Assembly: GCA_019115385.1 (NCBI GenBank)
Contig: DXDR01000062.1
Coordinates: 1-34,444, forward strand
Reading direction: 5' to 3'
Origin: Candidatus Mediterraneibacter avicola
Lineage (GTDB): Bacteria; Bacillota; Clostridia; Lachnospirales; Lachnospiraceae
Length of the DNA: 34,444 bases
Made by a program: the position numbers and the translations under genes. How positions within the stretch are numbered: position 1 is the stretch's first letter; every line of letters starts with the position of its first letter. Shown piece by piece: positions 14,682 to 21,956 of the stretch. The notes beneath the pieces are model-generated. The model saw only the letters and a program-made list of their open reading frames with translations. It made no database searches and was not told the DNA's origin.

Positions 14682-16965
14682 TATATCCCACCTCCATTTC
14701 TCCTGCTGCCGTGTAGCTTTTACTTTCTGACTGATTTTTGCCGGCTTCTCCCTTTACCGGATTTTTCAATTCAGATTCGGAAAGCTGTGAAGCGGCAATC
14801 TGGCGGTACACTTCGCAGTTCTTAAGGAGTTCCTGATGGGTTCCCATTCCCGCGACCTTTCCGTCGTCCAGTACAATGATCTGGTCTGCGTTGAGAATCG
14901 TACTGATTCTCTGAGCCACGATCAGCACAGTACTGTCTTTTGTTCTCTGCCGGAGAGCTTTTCTGAGCGTAACATCTGTCTTAAAGTCAAGCGCCGAGAA
15001 ACTGTCATCAAAAATAAATACTTCCGGATGTTTTGCTACTGCCCTTGCAATGGACAGTCTCTGTTTCTGTCCGCCTGATACATTTGATCCTCCCTGGGCA
15101 ATGGGGCTTTGGTAGCCTTCCGGCTTTTCTTCTATAAATTCAACGGCCTGCGCGATCTCTGCCGCCTCTTTCATCTCTTCCTCGCTTCCTCCCGGATTTC
15201 CGAAAAGAATATTGGATGCGATATCGCCCGAGAACAGGACTCCCTTCTGCGGCACAAATCCCAGCTTTTCACGCAGGTCGTGCTGTCTCACCTGGCGTAT
15301 GTCTGCTCCGTCCAGTGTAATGGAGCCCTCCGTAACATCATAGAAACGGGGGATCAGGTTCACCAGCGTAGACTTTCCGCTTCCCGTACTTCCGATGATC
15401 GCCGTAGTTTTTCCCGGCTCTGCGGTAAACGTTATATCGTGGAGGACATTTTCGTCTGCCCCGGGGTACCGGAAGGACACATGGCTGAATCTGAGCAGGC
15501 CTTTCTGCTCCCGGTCAAACGCAGCAGGCTTCTCCGGGTCATGGATCACTGTCTGGCTTGACAGCACTTCTTCTACACGGTCTGCCGCTACAGCAGCTCT
15601 CGGCAGCATGATCGAAAGCATACACAGCATGAGGAATCCCATGATGATCTGCATGGTGTACTGTATAAACGCCATCATGTCGCCGACCTGCATCTGGCCC
15701 TCGCTGATGCCGTGAGCGCCGTTCCACATGATGAGAACGGAAACGCCGTTCATGATCAGCATCATAACAGGCATCATAAAGGTCATGGCGCGGTTTACAA
15801 AAAGGTTCGTCCTGGTCAGATCCCTGTTTGCACGGTCAAACCGCTCTTCTTCGTGATCCTGCGTGCTGAAGGCACGGATGACTGGCAGCCCGGTCAGAAT
15901 CTCTCTTGTGACCAGGTTCAGTTTATCAACAAGATTCTGCAAGATCTTGAATTTCGGCATAGCCACAACAAAAAGTACCAGGATCACCAGCGCGATCAGG
16001 GCAACGGCCAGCCCTATGATCCAGGACATAGACACGTTTGTCTGGAAGACCTGGATGATTCCTCCTATGGCCAGGATCGGCGCATAGAGCACGATCCGCA
16101 GAAGCATCACCGTCAGCAGCTGAATCTGCTGGATATCATTCGTACTTCTTGTGATCAGTGACGCTGTGGAGAAATGGTCGAATTCGTTGTTGGAGAAGCC
16201 TACAACCTTGTGGAATACCCTGCTTCTGAGGTCGCGTCCCGTGGCTGCGCCCACCCGGGATGCAAGGAAACCGACAAGGATGCTGGCCGCCATTCCGAGG
16301 AAGGCCAGGCCTACCATTTTGCCTCCTGTAACAAGTAAATAATGGATCTGAATATTGTCCATATCCATCCCCAGCTCCTGGTAGGCACTCTTTACATACA
16401 CCACCGACGCCTGTTCCAGGATCGTGTCCGGCATATCTTCCATCTGCTCTTCCATACTCTGTATCATGGTTTCTCTCTGCTCTGCCGGAAGCATTTTCAG
16501 AAGATCAAAGATCGTCATGTCTTCCACGCCTGCCTGAGCCGGCATATTTGCTTTCAACTGCTCTTCGATCTGTTTTGTCATGTCGCTTCCTGACTCAAAC
16601 CCTGAAGCCAGCATCATAGGCCCCTGCAGAATCTCTCCAAGTTCTTCTGTCTTTTTTTCACTTTCTGACAAAGAATCCTTCAATATATATGCTTGTGTCT
16701 CATATGTGCTGTCATCCTCTGTGTAGGCGTCCAGCACCACACTCTGGCTTTTTTCCGGCACAAACAAAAGCAGCTTTTCCATTTCGTCTGCGGAAATGGC
16801 TTTCGGGATCTGGTCTTCCACGCCGCCCTGCTGGATTCCCACATTTACAATGTCAGAAGTATATGCGGGAAGCGACAGATCACAGTACGCCTGTATAAAA
16901 AGTATCACAATGATCGCAACGAGCGATTTCCAGTGCTCCGCCGCATACTTGAATAAGTTTTTCAT
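14674..16965 (-). CDS. ABC exporter half-transporter with degenerate ATPase site and large extracellular insertion (subunit A)
   Basis: The protein has 763 residues. The first membrane helix (about 15-35) is followed by about 160 mostly acidic, hydrophilic residues (45-205) before helix 2, where ordinary exporters have a short loop. This segment should lie outside the cell. The nucleotide-binding domain has Walker A GSTGSGKS (525-532), signature VSGGQ (629-633) and Walker B FIFDDSFS. An aspartate (D654) replaces the catalytic glutamate, and VAQR (Q685) replaces the H-loop histidine. It therefore supplies the canonical signature but a degenerate ATP site. Its ATG overlaps the marR stop (ATGA), and its end overlaps the next ABC gene, giving a tightly coupled three-gene operon. 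Confidence 0.93.
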   Translation of the reverse strand: MKNLFKYAAEHWKSLVAIIVILFIQAYCDLSLPAYTSDIVNVGIQQGGVEDQIPKAISADEMEKLLLFVPEKSQSVVLDAYTEDDSTYETQAYILKDSLSESEKKTEELGEILQGPMMLASGFESGSDMTKQIEEQLKANMPAQAGVEDMTIFDLLKMLPAEQRETMIQSMEEQMEDMPDTILEQASVVYVKSAYQELGMDMDNIQIHYLLVTGGKMVGLAFLGMAASILVGFLASRVGAATGRDLRSRVFHKVVGFSNNEFDHFSTASLITRSTNDIQQIQLLTVMLLRIVLYAPILAIGGIIQVFQTNVSMSWIIGLAVALIALVILVLFVVAMPKFKILQNLVDKLNLVTREILTGLPVIRAFSTQDHEEERFDRANRDLTRTNLFVNRAMTFMMPVMMLIMNGVSVLIMWNGAHGISEGQMQVGDMMAFIQYTMQIIMGFLMLCMLSIMLPRAAVAADRVEEVLSSQTVIHDPEKPAAFDREQKGLLRFSHVSFRYPGADENVLHDITFTAEPGKTTAIIGSTGSGKSTLVNLIPRFYDVTEGSITLDGADIRQVRQHDLREKLGFVPQKGVLFSGDIASNILFGNPGGSEEEMKEAAEIAQAVEFIEEKPEGYQSPIAQGGSNVSGGQKQRLSIARAVAKHPEVFIFDDSFSALDFKTDVTLRKALRQRTKDSTVLIVAQRISTILNADQIIVLDDGKVAGMGTHQELLKNCEVYRQIAASQLSESELKNPVKGEAGKNQSESKSYTAAGEMEVGYNA

Positions 16966-17414
16966 ACCTTTTCTTTCCTTTCATAGTTTTCCAGATTATC
17001 TTTCACCTGAAGCATCAGCCTTCTGAATAAAAGCTTCTCTTCCAGGCTCATACCGCTCAGGATTACCTCGTCCATGCGGCTGCCCACCTCTTTCACTGAC
17101 TGGATGCACGCTTTTCCGCGCTCCGCCAGGGCAAGACGCATCACCCGCTGATCCCATTTGTCCGGACTGCGCGTGATGTACTCCTCCCGCTCCATTTTCT
17201 GGATCGCAGACGTAATCGACGGAGCCGTCATATTCAGTTCCTCTGCCAGTTCCCGCTGGGACATCGTCCCCCTGCGGTGAAGCGTAAACAAGATAGCCGC
17301 CTGGCTGCGGTTCAGGTCAAACTCCTTATACATGCCCTTCGCAGTATTTATCATCTGATGCAGGGCAATACCCATAATCCCCATAAGAGGGATCTCATCC
17401 ATTTTACATTGCAT
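16962..17414 (-). CDS. MarR-family regulator of the ABC exporter operon
   Basis: This 150-residue winged-helix regulator has QAAILFTLHRRGTMSQRELAEELNMTAPSITSAIQKMEREEYI and the wing DKWDQRVMRLALAERGK, a complete MarR DNA-binding domain. The longer reading frame starts at GTG 17441. AAGGGAG stands 8 bases before the ATG at 17414, and the predicted -10 box overlaps the GTG region, so 17414 is chosen. The gene is first in the operon and overlaps the first ABC gene by four bases. MarR proteins in this position usually repress their own operon and are released by the transported ligand. The likely operator is the palindrome at 17459-17474. Confidence 0.92.
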   Translation of the reverse strand: MQCKMDEIPLMGIMGIALHQMINTAKGMYKEFDLNRSQAAILFTLHRRGTMSQRELAEELNMTAPSITSAIQKMEREEYITRSPDKWDQRVMRLALAERGKACIQSVKEVGSRMDEVILSGMSLEEKLLFRRLMLQVKDNLENYERKEKV

Positions 17415-17442
17415 TTCCTGCTCTCCCTTACCTTTCTGCACA

Positions 17443-17471
17443 TAATGCCAAAAATAATTTAGTTAGACAAC
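17443..17471 (-). promoter_or_regulatory. Candidate promoter of the marR-ABC operon
   Basis: Read leftward, TTGTCT (-35), a 17-base spacer and CATTAT (-10) lie just ahead of the marR RBS. Each box matches the consensus at 4 of 6 positions. The -35 box falls inside the palindrome at 17459-17474. Confidence 0.45.
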
Positions 17472-17474
17472 TAA
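17459..17474. promoter_or_regulatory. Palindromic operator candidate for the MarR/ABC operon
   Basis: TTAGTT-AGAC-AACTAA is a perfect 6-bp inverted repeat with a 4-base centre, the size typical of MarR sites. It lies 45 bases upstream of the marR start and overlaps the candidate -35 box. A related TTAGTAT/GTTAG sequence follows at about 17477-17490. Confidence 0.6.
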
Positions 17475-17578
17475 GTATTAGGTTAGTATTATTGCATAAA
17501 AAAATCAAGCAAAAAAATATAAATTCACATTTATTTCATACTTTTTATATAAATTTATTTTAGGTGTTGAATTAATTC

Positions 17579-17632
17579 TTCAAAAGGGGTCAGACCCCTT
17601 TTGAAAATATCGTCTGACAATTCTGAATTATC
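17579..17632. repeat. Palindromic REP-like unit (single copy)
   Basis: Bases 17579-17605 form a perfect 27-base palindrome around A17592 with the core AAAAGGGGTCAGACCCCTTT. It is followed by a tail containing CTGACAATTC (17614-17623). The same plan (GGGGTC-type hairpin plus CAGACAATTC-type tail) recurs twice at 21849-21943. It lies between the divergent marR genes in an AT-rich gap. Confidence 0.65.
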
Positions 17633-17657
17633 TAAGTATATCGGTTTTTCTCTCTGG

Positions 17658-17687
17658 TTGACAACCCTTGCCCAGCGGTGGTATATT
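17658..17687 (+). promoter_or_regulatory. Promoter of the second marR gene
   Basis: A perfect -35 box TTGACA (17658-17663), an 18-base spacer and TATATT (17682-17687) lie 34 bases ahead of the ATG at 17721. The RBS AAGGAG (17708-17713) lies between. Confidence 0.8.
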
Positions 17688-17705
17688 ATCTCATAGTATG
17701 AGATA
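17687..17705. promoter_or_regulatory. Palindromic operator candidate for the second MarR protein
   Basis: TATCTCAT-AGT-ATGAGATA is a perfect 8-bp inverted repeat with a 3-base centre. It starts at the last base of the -10 box and covers the transcription start, a position suited to autorepression. Confidence 0.65.
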
Positions 17706-17720
17706 TAAAGGAGATACAGT

Positions 17721-18143
17721 ATGGATTATCGTAATCGTGCAGAATATTTCCTTCATTATATGAGGCAGCTGAACCGTACGGCTATGATCCGCGACCTGAC
17801 GAGCCTGGCCTCCGGTGAGCAGGCTGTCCTTTACTATCTGGCCTTCCAGCACGACGGCGCTTCGGCAGGGGAATTGACCTCTGCTTTTAAGATCCGAAGT
17901 TCCAGAACTGCGGCTATTCTGAATACTCTGGAGAAAAAAGGTCATGCCAGACGGCTCCAGAATCCTCGGGATAAGCGCCAGGTTCTGGTCTATATCACCG
18001 AAGCAGGAAAGCAGGAGGTAAAGGGACGGTATCAGGATGTCGTCAGCCGCATGGCTGAATTTCTGGAACTTCTGGGGCCGGAGGACTCGGAAGAATTTAT
18101 CCGCATTGTGCGGGATGCTGTTCTCAGAAACAGTGGTGAATGA
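17721..18143 (+). CDS. MarR-family transcriptional regulator
   Basis: The 140-residue protein has a winged-helix domain (about 35-105): GEQAVLYYLAFQHDGASAGELTSAFKIRSSRTAAILNTLEKKGH and the wing NPRDKRQVLVYITEAGKQEV. Helices on both sides would form the dimer interface. The start is set by AAGGAG 7 bases before the ATG. The gene has its own strong promoter with a palindrome over the start site, so autoregulation is likely. The next gene, a cytidylate-kinase-like protein, follows after 17 bases, and no transporter is adjacent, so its target outside this small operon is unknown. Confidence 0.9.
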   Translation: MDYRNRAEYFLHYMRQLNRTAMIRDLTSLASGEQAVLYYLAFQHDGASAGELTSAFKIRSSRTAAILNTLEKKGHARRLQNPRDKRQVLVYITEAGKQEVKGRYQDVVSRMAEFLELLGPEDSEEFIRIVRDAVLRNSGE

Positions 18144-18160
18144 GAAAGGAGTTTTGTATT

Positions 18161-18763
18161 ATGAAATCACTTGCAATCGAAAGGGAATTTGGCAGCGGCG
18201 GCCGCGAAATCGGGAAAAAGGTAGCGGAACTGGCGGGAATCTCCTGCTACGACGGCAGCCTGATGGCCCAGGTCGCCGAGACGAAGGGCTTATCGCTTGA
18301 TATGCTGAAAGAATATGATGAAAAGAAAACCGGAAGTGTTCTGTACAACATCAGTCTTCTGGCAAGCTATAATTATAGCCGTAATAATTCACAGGTGTTT
18401 GAACTGTATTACGAACTGCAGAAAACCATCAAATCACTGGAAATGCAGGGTCCTGCAGTATTTATCGGCAGAAGTTCCACGGAGATCCTCCGGGACAGTC
18501 CGCGCACTGTCAGAGTATTTATCTATTCTTCCGATATGGACAAGCGGATCGAGCGGATTGTCCGCACAGAAAATGTATCTCCGGATCAGGCAAAAAAAAT
18601 GATGGATAAGAAAGAGCGAGAACGCCGGGATTATTTTAAGTTCTGGACAGATAAGGACTGGTCTGATAAAGCCAACTATGACATGGCGCTGAACACCTCC
18701 GTCCTTTCCACAGATGACTGCGCCCGTATCCTCCTTAGCGCAATCAAAGGGACGGCTGTATAA
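18161..18763 (+). CDS. Cytidylate kinase-like family protein
   Basis: The 200-residue protein belongs to the cytidylate kinase-like family (Pfam PF13189). It starts LAIEREFGSGGREIGKKVAELAG, where GSGGREIGKK stands in place of the ordinary kinase P-loop, followed by CYDGSLM. FIGRSSTEIL and VRVFIYSSDMDKRIERIV give the central strand-helix units. A lid-like region KKMMDKKERERRDYFKFWTDKDW precedes YDMALNTS. The substrate of this subfamily is not established; it is distinct from the housekeeping Cmk. A longer in-frame start exists at 18140, but AAAGGAG stands 10 bases before the ATG at 18161. It is co-transcribed with the marR gene and ends at a strong terminator. Confidence 0.87.
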   Translation: MKSLAIEREFGSGGREIGKKVAELAGISCYDGSLMAQVAETKGLSLDMLKEYDEKKTGSVLYNISLLASYNYSRNNSQVFELYYELQKTIKSLEMQGPAVFIGRSSTEILRDSPRTVRVFIYSSDMDKRIERIVRTENVSPDQAKKMMDKKERERRDYFKFWTDKDWSDKANYDMALNTSVLSTDDCARILLSAIKGTAV

Positions 18764-18804
18764 GTTTATATTCTTTAAAATAATAAAAAGCGTAAGCCGG
18801 CCTC

Positions 18805-18877
18805 AAAAAGCCGGGCAGTACCGCGGAAAAGTCCTTTCGAATGTCTTTCCGCGGTACTGCCCGGCTTTTTAATTGCA
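18805..18877. terminator. Very long perfect-stem terminator between convergent genes
   Basis: Arms 18805-18829 and 18846-18870 are perfectly complementary over 25 bases (core GCCGGGCAGTACCGCGG) with a 16-base loop. The right arm ends in TTTTT on the plus strand, and the left arm gives TTTTT on the minus strand. It can therefore stop transcription both from the kinase-like gene and from DUF4317. A 25-bp stem is unusually long. Confidence 0.85.
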
Positions 18878-18956
18878 GCAGTCAATTTTTTGTATCATCT
18901 TGCGTCTGATCAACCCCGGTTCGCTCTTTGGATTCGCCCCGTCTTCCGGCTATGTT

Positions 18957-20123
18957 TCATTCTTCGGGGAGAACGTTTCTGCTGTCTTCCCGGATATTCG
19001 CGATCGTTCTTACACTGATGCCATTTACCTCTATGTGATCATCCACTGGTATGACAAGGCACTGCCGCCCGTCAATAATCCTCGTTTCCACTAAATCTGC
19101 CCTTTCCGGATTGACTTTGATAACCACATCCGGGGTCTCTATATTAAATTTCTTTGTCTCTGCGATATTTGACGCCAACAGCTGTCCCTTTTCACCCGCG
19201 GTTTCCGCAAAATTTTTATCAAACATCTCCATCTTTTCATTGGAAACTCCGCTCTGCTCAAATATTTTCTTTACATCCGTGCGATCCAGGGCCAGCGGCT
19301 CCGGTTCTTCCTTATGTTCCTCGATCAGATTGTTGAGAGTTTCATGGATATTGCGCACGGTTTCATAATCTCCATCCTCCCCCAGCGTATCCTCTATAAT
19401 TGTCTGAAATGTTTCTTTCTGCGTATCTGCTGACATGGGGGTCACCGCCCCGAGGAGCTGCCCGATCATCTCCGGCTGAAGATCCTCGGATTTTTTTGTA
19501 TAGTACAGAACACTGTGCAGATCCGTTCCCCTGTCATTAAAAGCAGGGAAGAGAAATCCTTTGTCCGGCATATCCACGATCCAGTCGCGGATCCGATCCT
19601 GAATCCGATTGTCTTCTGCGTTATAACTGAGTCCTGCTTTTGAGAGAGTGACCGGGCAGATGCTCATCAGCAGGTACTCGTACACCTCATCTGAGGCGTC
19701 AAACATTTCTGCGCCGTCTGATGCTTTTCCCGGAATATCATACATTGCATGTATCAGGATTATATAGTAATTCTCTGCATATTCATAAGCAGCGATCACT
19801 TTATCGTAAAATTCTTCCAGAAGCATATCGTCTTCCAGCCTGCTGTCCCGGAGCTTTAGCAGGAATTCCTGAGTACCGCCCGGCATTTCCGCATCCAGAG
19901 GGAACTCCAGGTTAAGCATATTCTTACCCACGGTGCCTGAAAGTGTCTTTTTAAAAATATCAAAATATTTAAATGCTTCTTCCTCGGGAAGCGACAAAAA
20001 CGCATCCTTTGATTCCATCTTTTTGGTTTTTTCGTGGTCTACATAACAGCCGCAGATTCTTGTTATTGCGCAGTTACGCGGTGTAAATTGTTTGCGGATT
20101 TCCAGTATTTCTTTCTTGTTCAT
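18957..20123 (-). CDS. DUF4317 family protein
   Basis: The 388-residue protein matches the DUF4317 family found mainly in clostridia: MNKKEILEIRKQFTPRNCAITRICGCYVD at the start, LPEEEAFKYFDIFKKTLSGTVGKN, FPLFPAFNDRG-type central blocks and a C-terminal part with VVIKVNPERADLVETRIIDGRQCLVIPV. No function is established. There is no signal peptide or membrane segment, so it is probably cytoplasmic. The long upstream frame is rejected because AGGGAGG lies 8 bases before the ATG at 20123. It is transcribed alone and converges on the kinase-like gene. The C-terminal portion, with nucleoid-associated-protein-like short segments, is not diagnostic. Confidence 0.87.
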   Translation of the reverse strand: MNKKEILEIRKQFTPRNCAITRICGCYVDHEKTKKMESKDAFLSLPEEEAFKYFDIFKKTLSGTVGKNMLNLEFPLDAEMPGGTQEFLLKLRDSRLEDDMLLEEFYDKVIAAYEYAENYYIILIHAMYDIPGKASDGAEMFDASDEVYEYLLMSICPVTLSKAGLSYNAEDNRIQDRIRDWIVDMPDKGFLFPAFNDRGTDLHSVLYYTKKSEDLQPEMIGQLLGAVTPMSADTQKETFQTIIEDTLGEDGDYETVRNIHETLNNLIEEHKEEPEPLALDRTDVKKIFEQSGVSNEKMEMFDKNFAETAGEKGQLLASNIAETKKFNIETPDVVIKVNPERADLVETRIIDGRQCLVIPVDDHIEVNGISVRTIANIREDSRNVLPEE

Positions 20124-20313
20124 AACTATATCCTCCCTGAACACATCCGTACCGTCTAATATAAAAACATTTTTTTGTATTGTACGAAACAAAATCGTAT
20201 CTTTTGTCACCTTCTCTGCCTGACTGCATTTATCCAGCACATGGCAGTAGTCACTGGCCGGGACCGACCGCAGCCAACAATATTTTACACCTGATTTTCT
20301 CGAAAAAAAAGAT

Positions 20314-20342
20314 TTGATTTCCCTTGGGTTCTATGATATGAT
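20314..20342 (+). promoter_or_regulatory. Promoter of the MATE leader
   Basis: TTGATT (20314-20319), a 17-base spacer and TATGAT (20337-20342). A start near 20349 would give a leader of about 190 bases that contains the structured element and its terminator. Confidence 0.7.
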
Positions 20343-20385
20343 AGCCACGGATTTAATACAAGCTGTATACTATTATCCAAAAACA

Positions 20386-20494
20386 TAGCATTCAATTTGA
20401 GATCATGCTGGCTCCTGCCGCCGGGTAGGAGCAAAACAGAGCATTCAGCCCACGCCGGCAGGCCGCAGAAGGTGTGGGTATGAATGTTTTTTTA
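20386..20494 (+). ncRNA. Structured leader with terminator, candidate guanidine-IV (mepA-type) riboswitch
   Basis: In order: AGCAT/ATGCT (20387-20391 with 20405-20409); a hairpin GCTCCT/AGGAGC (20411-20416 with 20427-20432) with loop GCCGCCGGGT; and a terminator hairpin. The terminator pairs CATTCA and CCCAC (20442-20453) with GTGGG and TGAATG (20474-20486), followed by seven T residues (20487-20493). The first loop (CCTGCCG, spanning its edge) can pair with CGGCAGG in the terminator loop (20456-20462), giving a kissing-loop arrangement. Guanidine-IV riboswitches are known from Clostridia upstream of mepA MATE genes and use kissing loops and a terminator. The downstream gene is a MATE pump 47 bases later. 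The class assignment is from layout and context, not from a search. Confidence 0.62.
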
Positions 20495-20539
20495 TGATTA
20501 TGAAAAAGTTATAATTACGAAAGGAAAGAGTAAATCATT

Positions 20540-21844
20540 ATGAGCATTACGTCCACAGAAAAAATTTTCCCGGTCTTCCTCAAATATGTATCTGCAAATG
20601 TCCTCGGAATGATCGGTTATTCCTGCTACATTCTGGCAGATACGTTTTTTATCGCAAGAGGGATCGGCGCCGACGCTCTTGCCGCGCTGAATCTTGTTCT
20701 TCCGGCCTACAGCCTGATGAATGGTACCGGTCTGATGATCGGTATGGGAGCCGCTGCCCGTTATAGTCTTTCCGCGGCACAGCCGCAGGATAAAGTGCAC
20801 CGCACAATTTTTACCCACGCACTATACCTCGGCATACTGGCAGCTGTAATTTTCAGTTCTGCAGGAGTATTATTCCCGTCTCATATCGCAGCTTTGCTGG
20901 GGGCAAATGCCGATACGATCGGGTACGCGGCGGATTATATCCGCATTCTCCTTTTATTTTCGCCACTCTTTCTTAGCAACAATATTCTTCTTTGCTTTGT
21001 CCGCAATGATGGCTCGCCCCGCTTGTCCATGGCAGGCATGATCGTCGGAAGCCTTACGAATATTGTGCTGGACTATGTATTTATTTACCCGTTAGGCATG
21101 GGGATGACCGGCGCCGCAGTGGCCACGGCAACTGCACCGGCAGTAAGTATGCTGATCATGTCCCTGCATTTTATTAAAAAGAAAAATAATTTTCGCCCTG
21201 TACGCACAAAGATTTCCCTTATACGCTGGAAAGATATCTGTGCGCTCGGCGTATCCTCGCTAATTACAGAAATGTCTTCCGGCATCGTAATTATCGTATT
21301 TAACTTCCTGATCCTGGGACTCAGCGGCAATACCGGGGTGGCCGCTTATGGAATCCTGGCTAACATCGCGCTGGTGCTGGTGTCTATTTTCACCGGAGTC
21401 GGCCAGGGCATCCAGCCTGTCGTAAGCCGCTATGCAGGCGGGACAGGCCGAAGCCAGCGCATTAAGCTGCGCAAATACGCGCTGGGAACCTGTCTGGTGA
21501 TGGCAGCCCTCTCCTATTCGCTTATCAACATATTTGCGTTTCCTATCGCGGAACTTTTTAACAGAGAACATACCCCCATTCTCACCACTATTGCATCAGA
21601 AGGAATGCGGATTTACTTTATCAGCCTGTTTTTCTCGGGAATCAATATCGTAGCCGCCGCCTTTCTCAGTTCATCAGACCGGCCAAAAGAAGCATTTGTC
21701 GTGTCAATACTCAGGGGCTTCATACTCATCATTCCCATTGCATGGCTGCTGTCCGAACTTCTAGGCCTGACTGGCATCTGGATGGCAGTTCCCGCAACAG
21801 AAGCAATCGTATGCATTCTGTCAATTATCTTTATATTCAGATAA
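20540..21844 (+). CDS. MATE family multidrug efflux transporter (MepA-like)
   Basis: The 434-residue membrane protein has about twelve hydrophobic segments in two similar halves. Typical MATE sequences are present: YVSANVLGMIGYSCYILADTFFIARGIGADALAALNLVLPAYSL in the first half, GIVIIVFNFLILGLSGNTGVAAYGILANIALVLVSIFTGVGQGIQPVVSRYAG in the second. MATE pumps expel cationic compounds in exchange for sodium or protons. The RBS GAAAGGAAAG is close to the ATG. Expression is probably controlled by the leader at 20386-20494. If that is a guanidine sensor, the pump would export guanidinium or related compounds. The gene is monocistronic and ends 5 bases before a palindromic repeat that can act as a terminator. 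Confidence 0.92.
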   Translation: MSITSTEKIFPVFLKYVSANVLGMIGYSCYILADTFFIARGIGADALAALNLVLPAYSLMNGTGLMIGMGAAARYSLSAAQPQDKVHRTIFTHALYLGILAAVIFSSAGVLFPSHIAALLGANADTIGYAADYIRILLLFSPLFLSNNILLCFVRNDGSPRLSMAGMIVGSLTNIVLDYVFIYPLGMGMTGAAVATATAPAVSMLIMSLHFIKKKNNFRPVRTKISLIRWKDICALGVSSLITEMSSGIVIIVFNFLILGLSGNTGVAAYGILANIALVLVSIFTGVGQGIQPVVSRYAGGTGRSQRIKLRKYALGTCLVMAALSYSLINIFAFPIAELFNREHTPILTTIASEGMRIYFISLFFSGINIVAAAFLSSSDRPKEAFVVSILRGFILIIPIAWLLSELLGLTGIWMAVPATEAIVCILSIIFIFR

Positions 21845-21848
21845 CTCT

Positions 21849-21943
21849 GCTAAAAAGGGACAGACCCCTTTCGCCAATGTTTTCAGACAATTCCAGCGAA
21901 AGGGGTCTGTCCCTTTTTAGCAATATTTTCAGATAATTTCACC
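21849..21943. repeat. Tandem pair of REP-like hairpin units with a 25-bp inverted repeat
   Basis: Arms 21849-21873 and 21897-21921 are perfect reverse complements over 25 bases (core AAAAAGGGACAGACCCCTTT). Each arm is itself near-palindromic, and each is followed by a similar tail in the same orientation: AATGTTTTCAGACAATTCCA (21876-21895) and AATATTTTCAGATAATTTCA (21922-21941). The array is thus two 48-base units. It sits between the convergent MATE and pflA genes, and T-runs on both strands let it act as a terminator. Confidence 0.7.
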
Positions 21944-21956
21944 GTACAGGATCTGC

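Noticed and set aside
17475-17578. Possible gene or origin-like AT-rich stretch between the marR genes
   Set aside because: AT-rich but without an ORF, DnaA-box cluster or repeat structure; treated as promoter-flanking DNA.
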